Source: Thalassovita sp. (GTDB lineage: Bacteria; Pseudomonadota; Alphaproteobacteria; Rhodobacterales; Rhodobacteraceae). From it: a stretch of DNA of 64,000 nucleotides. Below, one piece after another: positions 45,401 through 51,257 of the stretch (within the stretch, counting starts at the first letter, position 1; every line of letters begins with the position of its first letter). The stretch covers positions 1,736,001-1,800,000 of the forward strand of contig NZ_OY829290.1 of assembly GCF_963691685.1 (NCBI RefSeq), given 5' to 3'. A program made the translations under genes and the position numbers. Under the pieces are notes generated by a model. The model was not told the origin of the DNA. It saw only the letters and a list, made by a program, of their open reading frames with translations, and did no database searches.

Positions 45401-45946
45401 TTAGGCGACGGATGTGCGTGCCGGTTCAAACTGGATTGATTGGGCGAGATCATTCACATCGAGGAAGTGATCAGCAGTCCTGCGCAGATCTTGGCCGATC
45501 ATGGGCACATCGGTTTTAATCGTGGAAATCACGGTGACGGTGATCCCTTGCGCCTGGAGCGCTGCAATAACGGGGATCAGGGAGGGGCTGTTGTCGATGA
45601 AAACCGCGTGATCGATGGCTCCACCCATCGACAGGGCGTCAACCGCCTTGTGTCCATTCAAGACTGCCTGGCGGTGTTTTACTGCTCCGGTGCATTCGAC
45701 AGTGGGCTGATCGAGGATCACCGGACTGAAGCCGTTGTGAGTGAGCCAATCAACGGTGCGGCGCAGCGGGGACTGGCCATCCTCTACGCGGTCGAGCGCG
45801 TAGAATTTGGCGCGCGCAAGCATCGTTGCCTCTGCGAAGTAGTTGCGCAGGGCCTGGTAGTCGACAGCAAAGCCCAACTCACGACAAGCATAGAAAAGGC
45901 TTTGGCCATCAATGAACAGAGCGCACTTTTGGGTTTGGTAGAACAT
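45401..45946 (-). CDS. NYN/LabA-like protein with altered active site
   Basis: A 181-residue protein of the NYN (PIN-like) fold. It starts A-L-F-I-D-G-Q-S-L-F and has S-P-L-R-R-T-V-D-W-L, then V-I-S-T-I-K-T-D-V-P-M-I-G-Q-D-L-R-R-T-A-D, as in bacterial LabA-type proteins. Asp13 and Asp103 (H-K-A-V-D-A) remain. The usual S-G-D-G-D-F metal-binding loop reads I-D-N-S-P-S, and the N-M-D of the middle motif is H-K-A. RNase activity is therefore doubtful, and a binding role is possible. GGAG six bases before the ATG supports the start. Confidence 0.82.
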   Translation of the reverse strand: MFYQTQKCALFIDGQSLFYACRELGFAVDYQALRNYFAEATMLARAKFYALDRVEDGQSPLRRTVDWLTHNGFSPVILDQPTVECTGAVKHRQAVLNGHKAVDALSMGGAIDHAVFIDNSPSLIPVIAALQAQGITVTVISTIKTDVPMIGQDLRRTADHFLDVNDLAQSIQFEPARTSVA

Positions 45947-45986
45947 GAGATCTCCAATTCGAATTGATTAGATTTTTGGTGGTGGA

Positions 45987-46196
45987 TCAGGCGCGGGTGA
46001 GCGCCTGTGTGATGCGGCGTAGCGCACGCAGCTCTTGGCACATGTCTGGCAAAAGCATTGCGAGAGTGGATTGGTCCTCTGCTGAGATCTCGCCTAGCAG
46101 CCGCTCAGATCCGCCCGTTTCAAGGCGTTCAAGGATCTCGTCTGTGACCAGCTCAGCCGGGGTCAATGCGGCATCGGTTTGGGAAAGTGGTGTCAT
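45987..46196 (-). CDS. First gene of the leftward prophage operon, 69 residues
   Basis: A small acidic protein of unknown family. It has a short Thr/Pro-rich start, then two predicted helices (A-E-L-V-T-D-E-I-L-E-R-L and L-A-M-L-L-P-D-M-C-Q-E-L-R-A-L-R-R). It is the first gene after the dyad operator at 46231-46270. The frame is open back into the operator, but GGAG before the ATG at 46196 supports the shorter form. Confidence 0.6.
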   Translation of the reverse strand: MTPLSQTDAALTPAELVTDEILERLETGGSERLLGEISAEDQSTLAMLLPDMCQELRALRRITQALTRA

Positions 46197-46230
46197 AAAA
46201 TGGGTCTCCGGCAAATGCACAATGCTGAAG

Positions 46231-46270
46231 TTATACATTTTGCATTGATTGGTCAATGCGAAATGTATAA
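46231..46270. promoter_or_regulatory. Prophage operator dyad 1 with divergent promoters
   Basis: The arms TTATACATTTTGCATTGA (46231-46248) and 46253-46270 match at 17 of 18 positions around a 4-base loop. A perfect -10 TATAAT (46266-46271) faces right with TTGATT 15 bases upstream. On the minus strand TTGACC and TATAAC have the same 15-base spacing. A repressor bound here would block both the leftward operon and the Cache-like gene. Confidence 0.8.
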
Positions 46271-46306
46271 TACAACTGTAGATGTAGTGAGCCAGGAAAA
46301 AATACT

Positions 46307-47095
46307 ATGCCGACTATCAAGCTTAGAGTAGAAAAAACTGGAAGATATGCCGGGGTAATTATGTCGGTACTCAGACTGATTTTTTGTTTTTTTCTCTTTT
46401 CGGGAGCGGCAACTGGCAATCCCAGCGCTCGCGCAACAGTAGATTTTGTGGCCGAAGTGGGTGAAGCTCGGTTGATGTTGGCCGAACACATTTTGCGTTC
46501 GGCGGCAGACTTTGTCGCGTCTAACCCTGACATTGGATCGGTCCAAGGTCATAGGGCGTTGGCGCGCATTCTTAATAAGGCGCCTCCGTTTAGGTCGATC
46601 TTGGCAATCGATAACGAGGGGCAGCTACGTTTTGACAGCTTCAATATGGTTAAGTTCTTGGGAGCTTCGGATCTGTCTAGACGGGCGTATTTTTCCTCGA
46701 CTACAAATGCAGCTTCCAAACAGATGATCGTTAATAGTCCGATCGTTGCCAAACAGTCGGGCCGGGTAACGATCCCGCTTACGATGGCAGTGCCAAACGG
46801 GAATGGCCGCTTCCAGGAAGTCGTCGCACTGATGGCCGATCCTGAGGCGCTCTTGCCGAAAGTCGAAACCTGCGGGTTCTGTGGTGTGCTTCTTGCGAAG
46901 GGCGGCGAAGTGTTAGTGTCAAACCACTTCATGTCGGAGATTAATGAGGCGATCGTCGCAAGGCTTGAGTTTACCGGGCATTACGGGATGGTTGAGCTCA
47001 CAGTAAGGGGGATGGATGTTTCGGTTCACTGGAAACGTTCGGCGTCGACCGACTTAGTCTTTGTGTTTTATGAAGCAACGCCGATAAAGATGTAA
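46307..47095 (+). CDS. Exported Cache-like sensory protein without effector domain
   Basis: A 262-residue protein. Residues 19-40 (M-S-V-L-R-L-I-F-C-F-F-L-F-S-G-A-A) form a signal peptide or membrane anchor. The rest resembles a double-Cache/PDC extracytoplasmic domain: a long N-terminal helix with E-H-I-L-R-S-A-A-D-F-V, then I-L-A-I-D-N-E-G-Q-L-R-F-D-S, D-L-S-R-R-A-Y-F, and V-N-S-P-I-V-A-K-Q-S-G-R-V-T-I-P. No kinase, GGDEF or methyl-accepting part follows. An alternative start is 46361, at the signal peptide. A/T-richer codon use and its own promoter suggest a lysogeny-expressed accessory gene. The function is inferred, not known. Confidence 0.7.
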   Translation: MPTIKLRVEKTGRYAGVIMSVLRLIFCFFLFSGAATGNPSARATVDFVAEVGEARLMLAEHILRSAADFVASNPDIGSVQGHRALARILNKAPPFRSILAIDNEGQLRFDSFNMVKFLGASDLSRRAYFSSTTNAASKQMIVNSPIVAKQSGRVTIPLTMAVPNGNGRFQEVVALMADPEALLPKVETCGFCGVLLAKGGEVLVSNHFMSEINEAIVARLEFTGHYGMVELTVRGMDVSVHWKRSASTDLVFVFYEATPIKM

Positions 47096-47110
47096 GTTTC
47101 TCACTTCTCA

Positions 47111-47146
47111 CTGAAAAGGGCTGCTCAATTGAGCAGCCCTTTTCAG
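47111..47146. terminator. Perfect 16-bp bidirectional terminator hairpin
   Basis: CTGAAAAGGGCTGCTC (47111-47126) pairs fully with 47131-47146 around AATT. It ends the Cache-like gene and, on the other strand, the convergent membrane-protein gene, whose stop codon lies inside the right arm. Confidence 0.9.
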
Positions 47147-47457
47147 TGGCCAATCGTTAGGGGTGCTCCCCAATTCTGAAAGATCCGCTCCTCGATCAGC
47201 CGCATCCCTGCTGAGGGCGGTATATCGTGCTTCTCTGCGATCTCAAGGGCGAGCCAATCAATCCCATCTTGGCTGAGTTGTGCGCTCGGTTCCAAGATCA
47301 GGAGAAATCCGGCCGCAGACAACGCAGCACCTAACGCAAAAGTAGCAAGCAAGAGCATAGCAGAAGTTGCCTTTGCCTTCTCGCGATCGTTCGTCCTCCT
47401 ACGGCTCCCGAGGCCTTCCAGCCTTTCTCTCAGCTGAATGGGATCTGCATGCTTCAT
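47143..47457 (-). CDS. Prophage membrane protein, 104 residues
   Basis: A 104-residue protein with a basic N-terminal region (R-L-E-G-L-G-S-R-R-R-T-N-D-R-E-K-A-K), one hydrophobic helix at about residues 32-56, and an acidic C-terminal part with helix predictions. No family is recognised. AAGGG lies nine bases before the ATG at 47457; a further ATG at 47517 is possible. It is divergent from the GNAT gene. Single-helix proteins in this position of temperate phages are sometimes exclusion factors, but nothing here proves that. Confidence 0.6.
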   Translation of the reverse strand: MKHADPIQLRERLEGLGSRRRTNDREKAKATSAMLLLATFALGAALSAAGFLLILEPSAQLSQDGIDWLALEIAEKHDIPPSAGMRLIEERIFQNWGAPLTIGH

Positions 47458-47514
47458 GAGTTCTGCCCTTCTTTGAGTTGTATGGTTGGAGCAATGCATA
47501 TCACAAGGAATCGA

Positions 47515-47529
47515 CAAAATGTATAAAAT
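47515..47529 (+). promoter_or_regulatory. Operator half-site at the GNAT start codon
   Basis: CAAAATGTATAAAAT repeats the right arm of operator dyad 2. As in the neighbouring Cro-like gene, the ATG of this half-site is a start codon. The complementary arm is missing. Confidence 0.5.
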
Positions 47530-48148
47530 ACGACCTGCTTCTATGCGAGATGTAGAGGGGATCGCGCAGATACACGTTAATTGCTGGACAGAATGCTATC
47601 CCTACTTGCCGAAGGGGCTTCATAAGTTGCGAGGGGTAGAGCATCGCAGGATGCATTGGCGGAAGCGGATTGCGGATCACAATGATGGCATTGTGTTGGC
47701 CCTGGAGATTGACGGGGAAGTTAAGGGTTTCTCTTACACAATGAGAAACAACGATCCCGATATGCCATTGGCTGAAGCAGAGCTGCATGCCTGCTATTTT
47801 TTGCCTGAGGCAAGGCGGTCGAGTGCTGGACCCCAGATGATGATCGAGATGATTGATCACGCACACAAATTTGGATGGGAAAGTATTTGTGTCTGGGCTT
47901 GGGTAAAGAACCCGGTCAGGAGAACCTATGCAGCTTTGGGGTTGGAACCCTTGGTCCATCGCGAACGGGTGATCGGCAAGTTCTCGGCAAAAGAGGTGGG
48001 TTATCTGTGTCTTGACCTCGGAAAGCTAAGTGAGAAACTCGAAGCGAATGCTATTTTGATTGAGCGGCGCGGCGGCGCATCTCGAAGTTTACAATTTCGC
48101 CCAGCCCGGCTTCGCCCGATTGAGATACGTAATGGCATAGATCGATAA
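47519..48148 (+). CDS. GNAT-family N-acetyltransferase
   Basis: A 209-residue acetyltransferase-fold protein. It begins M-Y-K-I-R-P-A-S-M-R-D-V-E-G-I-A, has the A-E-L-H-A-C-Y-F-L-P-E-A-R-R-S-S-A-G acetyl-CoA loop region (a diverged R/Q-x-x-G-x-G/A motif), and ends with W-V-K-N-P-V-R-R-T-Y-A-A-L-G-L-E-P. The substrate is unknown. AAGGAA eight bases before the ATG supports this start. Its last 98 bases overlap the 3' end of the repressor gene on the other strand. It is probably an accessory gene of the prophage. Confidence 0.8.
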   Translation: MYKIRPASMRDVEGIAQIHVNCWTECYPYLPKGLHKLRGVEHRRMHWRKRIADHNDGIVLALEIDGEVKGFSYTMRNNDPDMPLAEAELHACYFLPEARRSSAGPQMMIEMIDHAHKFGWESICVWAWVKNPVRRTYAALGLEPLVHRERVIGKFSAKEVGYLCLDLGKLSEKLEANAILIERRGGASRSLQFRPARLRPIEIRNGIDR

Positions 48149-48476
48149 TTAGATCTGCAATTTCTCGCGGCGGAGCTGTTCGTGCTCCGTCGTGTTCCAT
48201 CACAAACTCGATCACCTGACGCAGTGCGCTGTCTCCAATTCCCGCGACACGCTCCGGCTGATGTTCAATTCCAAACGTGATGAAACATGGGTCCGCTCGA
48301 AACGCAGTTGCGTACTTTTCGATGTCCTTTGGTTTTGGCGCGCGGCTACCGTTTTCGTGAGCGGAATACGTTGGTGCCGTCCACCCGAAGCGGTTGCTCG
48401 CCTCAGAGGCTGAGCGGAACCCTGCATCAATGCGTGCTTGGCGAAGTCTATTCGAAATGTCCATGTGATCGTACAT
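48051..48476 (-). CDS. Prophage repressor, XRE/C-type helix-turn-helix
   Basis: A 141-residue repressor candidate. The helix-turn-helix covers residues 8-62 (R-L-R-Q-A-R-I-D-A-G-F, then A-S-N-R-F-G-W-T-A-P-T-Y-S-A-H-E-N-G-S-R). The second half has no LexA-type Ser/Lys protease motif, so RecA-stimulated self-cleavage is not expected. The start is at 48476 (or 48464). No ribosome binding site is seen, and the -10-like TATAAA of the dyad lies about 10 bases upstream. The message may be nearly leaderless, as lambda cI is from PRM. It probably binds both dyads. Confidence 0.85.
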   Translation of the reverse strand: MYDHMDISNRLRQARIDAGFRSASEASNRFGWTAPTYSAHENGSRAPKPKDIEKYATAFRADPCFITFGIEHQPERVAGIGDSALRQVIEFVMEHDGARTAPPREIADLIIDLCHYVSQSGEAGLGEIVNFEMRRRAAQSK

Positions 48477-48484
48477 AGTGCGAA

Positions 48485-48529
48485 AATTTATACATTTTGT
48501 ATTGCTTGATAATTCAAAATGTATAAATT
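48485..48529. promoter_or_regulatory. Prophage operator dyad 2 at the genetic switch
   Basis: AATTTATACATTTTGTATT (48485-48503) and 48511-48529 match at 18 of 19 positions around a 7-base spacer. The inner sequence TATACATTTTG is shared with dyad 1. It lies between the divergent repressor and Cro-like genes; the TATAAA in each arm can serve as -10 elements for both. Confidence 0.85.
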
Positions 48530-48833
48530 GCAAATTATGGATAAACGATATTTCGAACTTTGGGCAACCATCGGTGAAATCGAAAACGCTTATGGCGTGA
48601 ACTATGTCACCGCATGGTCATGGTGTCGTCGAGGTGAAATTCCGCGCGCATATGATTTGCTGACAACTAAATTTGCACGCGCGCAGGGGCTTCGTGTTTC
48701 GGCCAAGTCCCTCGACCTTTGGCATCGTCAACACAAACAGCGCCGGGTCGAGTGTCGTAAGCTTGGGATCGATGTCTCTGACATTGATGCAGTGCCGATG
48801 CCAGATCTGCCTTTTAAGGGGGCAGCCAAATGA
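48519..48833 (+). CDS. Cro-like helix-turn-helix protein
   Basis: A 104-residue protein opposite the repressor. The segment Y-F-E-L-W-A-T-I-G-E-I-E-N-A-Y-G-V-N, then V-T-A-W-S-W-C-R-R-G-E-I-P-R-A-Y, is a helix-turn-helix of the Cro/YdaS sort, followed by a basic helix (R-Q-H-K-Q-R-R-V-E-C-R). The first ATG is inside the operator arm. If TATAAA at 48522 is the -10 box, the real start is the ATG at 48537, giving 98 residues and an almost leaderless message. It should act as the lytic regulator and begins the rightward operon. Confidence 0.75.
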   Translation: MYKLQIMDKRYFELWATIGEIENAYGVNYVTAWSWCRRGEIPRAYDLLTTKFARAQGLRVSAKSLDLWHRQHKQRRVECRKLGIDVSDIDAVPMPDLPFKGAAK

Positions 48834-49012
48834 TCCATCACCCCAATCACTTCTTGGTCGCATTTCCCCCGGTGGCCAAGCGCGCCCTGCCTTTCTCCTC
48901 ATCCCAAATGGGCGAGTTCTACGTCGGCACACTGCGGGCCCATCAGCGCGCGCTTGAACTGCCGACCTGTGAAGATGTGGATTTCAAAAAAAGCCGCCTA
49001 GAGGCCTGCTAG
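48830..49012 (+). CDS. Small prophage protein, 60 residues
   Basis: It starts in an ATGA overlap with the Cro-like gene, behind AAGGGGG. The 60-residue product has no recognised domain. It is mixed helix/strand with Q-M-G-E-F-Y-V-G-T-L-R near the middle. Its place suggests an early gene. Confidence 0.6.
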   Translation: MIHHPNHFLVAFPPVAKRALPFSSSQMGEFYVGTLRAHQRALELPTCEDVDFKKSRLEAC

Positions 49013-49027
49013 AGGGGGTTTGGCACC

Positions 49028-49423
49028 ATGACCAAGCCAGCACCACCGACCGCGAATGCGCGGGGCCTGCATCTTGACCTGGAAGCGTTCAGCGAGGTCG
49101 CTTTCCGTGAGCTGCGCGATCACCCCCTGCACACGCCCGGAATTTGCGCGCTTCCGTACTGCTCTAAGCCCTTCGCGCCTGCGCGCGAGTGGCAGATCTA
49201 TTGTTCCTCGGCATGCCGGGATCGCGACCGGCGCGACCTGCGGGCCTTTGGAGAAAAAATCGCGCCGGCACAGCTGGCCTATCGGGTTGGGAAGTATGAG
49301 GCAGAGGACCCGGCCCGGATCGCCCTGGCGCGTGCCGGTCGCCGCTATGTCGGTGCTGCCTCAACGGCCTTGCTGCAGGCGCGGATCTCCGCAAGCGAAG
49401 AAGCGAGGGCGCGCCATGAGTGA
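49028..49423 (+). CDS. Prophage protein with putative zinc-binding motif
   Basis: A 131-residue protein with GAGGGGG before its ATG. Four Cys in the order C-A-L-P-Y-C ... Y-C-S-S-A-C (about residues 38-61), followed by R-D-R-D-R-R-D-L-R, look like a treble-clef or zinc-ribbon nucleic-acid-binding element (the F-C-S-x-x-C-R pattern). The rest is helical. An early DNA-related role is an inference. Confidence 0.65.
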   Translation: MTKPAPPTANARGLHLDLEAFSEVAFRELRDHPLHTPGICALPYCSKPFAPAREWQIYCSSACRDRDRRDLRAFGEKIAPAQLAYRVGKYEAEDPARIALARAGRRYVGAASTALLQARISASEEARARHE

Positions 49424-49736
49424 GGCTGATCCGAGAGTAGCCTTTGGTCTGGCGGCAACCGCTGTCGCCCTTAAGGCGCGGGCACGATACCTGCGCACGC
49501 CGGACAGATTGGATTTATACGCTGCGCTGCTGGCTTGGGTGCCAGAGGATCCAGAGGCCCGCGCGGCGGTCCAGGCATTTATGGCAGGATGCGATCGGGA
49601 TCCCGCAACCGCTGGGGCGGGCCTGCAGGATTTCATTTTGGAATGGTGCCCTGCCGTCGATCCGCGCGCGCCTAAGCGGGTGTTGGATCAAATGCAGGCC
49701 GAATTTGACTGGCAGCAACGGGCGGATCTGGCATGA
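49416..49736 (+). CDS. Prophage protein of unknown function, 106 residues
   Basis: An acidic helical protein of 106 residues, overlapping the previous gene by eight bases and the next by four. It has paired helices (A-F-G-L-A-A-T-A-V-A-L-K-A-R-A-R-Y-L) and W-V-P-E-D-P-E-A-R-A-A-V-Q-A-F. No family is recognised. The frame is open upstream, but that part is a shadow of the previous gene. Confidence 0.6.
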   Translation: MSEADPRVAFGLAATAVALKARARYLRTPDRLDLYAALLAWVPEDPEARAAVQAFMAGCDRDPATAGAGLQDFILEWCPAVDPRAPKRVLDQMQAEFDWQQRADLA

Positions 49737-50062
49737 CCGCATCGGACAAAACCACCGACGTTCTTGCCCGCCAGATGTGCCTGCACATCGCGACGGTTGT
49801 CAGCCTCACCGGTTTTGATGATGCGGATGCCAAGATGATGCAGCGCATGATGAAAGAGGTTGATCCATACTTGCAGGATGTGCCCCAGGGTTTTCAACGT
49901 GTAGCCGATGCTGCGGGGGCCTACGCACAAGCGCGCGGGGCCAATAAACGCAACGCTGCTGAGGCGCGACTGAGTTATGAGGTGAAACGGTTTTTCCGCA
50001 CTCGTTTGGGTGATCTGGATCTTGAGTGGCGCGATGTTACGGGGGGTGCACGGGATGGCTGA
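49733..50062 (+). CDS. Prophage protein of unknown function, 109 residues
   Basis: A 109-residue helical protein coupled by ATGA overlap to the gene before and overlapping the primase start by eight bases. It is charged at the end (R-F-F-R-T-R-L-G-D-L-D-L-E-W-R). Its position directly before the primase suggests a replication accessory gene, but no motif proves it. Confidence 0.55.
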   Translation: MTASDKTTDVLARQMCLHIATVVSLTGFDDADAKMMQRMMKEVDPYLQDVPQGFQRVADAAGAYAQARGANKRNAAEARLSYEVKRFFRTRLGDLDLEWRDVTGGARDG

Positions 50063-51257
50063 TCGCCGGTCCCCTCAGCACCCCCGAAACTTGGCCTTCA
50101 AAGCCGCGATTGAGCAATGCCGCGATATGCGGATTGAGCTGGTTGCCGAACGGCTTGACCTTGAATTGATCACGGCCAGCGGTTGGGCGTCAGGAGCCTG
50201 CCCCAAGTGTGGATCTGCTGGGCACACGCCCGGATCTGGGCCGGTCGATCGGTTCAACATCAACTTGAGCGATGGCGGTTTTTTCTGCCGCAAGGGCTGC
50301 GATGACGCCAAAGGCAGCGGGGCCATCGACCTGGTGATGGTGGTGCAGGGTGTGAGCTTCAAAGAGGCGGTTCGCTACCTCGTGGGCGATGTGTCTTACA
50401 CCGTGACTGAGGCCGAGCTCGAGCGCCAGCGCGCTGCCCGAAAGCGCCGGAATGATCAGGCCGAGCGGAACAAAGCCAACCGTCGCCAGGAGGCGATTGA
50501 ATTGGCGCGTGGCCAATGGATGCGCGCGCGCGGCGAGGATCGCGCCCCGCTTCGTGACTATTTGGCACTGCGTGGGATCTCGCGCCGGGCGCTTCGGGAT
50601 CTGCCCGTGGTGCTGCGCTACCTGCCGGATTATCCTTATGAGCTGCGCCGCAAGATTGACGGACGCTGGCGCACGCTGGAGCTGCACCGGGGCCCGGTGA
50701 TGCTAGCGGCGATCCAGGGCGATGATGGAAAGTTCCGCTGCCTGCATCAAACCTGGTTTGATCTGAGCCGCCCTAAAGGCAAGCCCGAGATCCTGTTGGA
50801 TGGCGTGCGCCAGACAAACAAGCTGACCCGCGGATCACAGCGGCGGGGCGCGATCCGGCTGATCACCCCGCCAAAGTTCACAACCCTGGTGATGGGTGAG
50901 GGGATCGAAACCACCCTCACTGCCGCCATTGCCGGTCGCGAGATCTTCGGGCCGGACACGGCCTATTGGGCGGGGATCAGCCTTGGCCACATGCACGGCA
51001 AATTCGCGCGTGTGGATGGCAAGCGACAGCTCGGTCAACCGGATCTTGAGGATGAGAGAGCCTTTGTACCGCCAGAGGGCGTGCGCCGCTTCATCTTCAT
51101 CATGGATGCCGATGGAAAGATTGAAGAAACCCGAACCAAGTTAGAGGCAGGGTTGCGCCGTGCAAAGGCGCAGTGCTCGACCTGTCAACGGTTCCAAATT
51201 GTAGAGCCTGCAAAGGGCCAAGACCTGAATGACATGCTGATGGGGGCAACAAAATGA
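50055..51257 (+). CDS. Phage primase, zinc finger plus Toprim
   Basis: A 400-residue DNA primase-like protein. The N-terminal zinc-binding part has Cys49-x2-Cys52 and Cys78-x3-Cys82 with the F-N-I-N-L-S-D-G-G-F-F-C strand pattern of CHC2 fingers. A charged linker (145-185) leads to a Toprim part with V-M-G-E-G-I-E-T-T-L (catalytic Glu) and I-F-I-M-D-A-D-G-K (metal-binding D-x-D). It would make RNA primers for phage replication with the ATPase encoded next, to which it is joined by ATGA overlap. The start is at 50055. Confidence 0.88.
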   Translation: MADRRSPQHPRNLAFKAAIEQCRDMRIELVAERLDLELITASGWASGACPKCGSAGHTPGSGPVDRFNINLSDGGFFCRKGCDDAKGSGAIDLVMVVQGVSFKEAVRYLVGDVSYTVTEAELERQRAARKRRNDQAERNKANRRQEAIELARGQWMRARGEDRAPLRDYLALRGISRRALRDLPVVLRYLPDYPYELRRKIDGRWRTLELHRGPVMLAAIQGDDGKFRCLHQTWFDLSRPKGKPEILLDGVRQTNKLTRGSQRRGAIRLITPPKFTTLVMGEGIETTLTAAIAGREIFGPDTAYWAGISLGHMHGKFARVDGKRQLGQPDLEDERAFVPPEGVRRFIFIMDADGKIEETRTKLEAGLRRAKAQCSTCQRFQIVEPAKGQDLNDMLMGATK

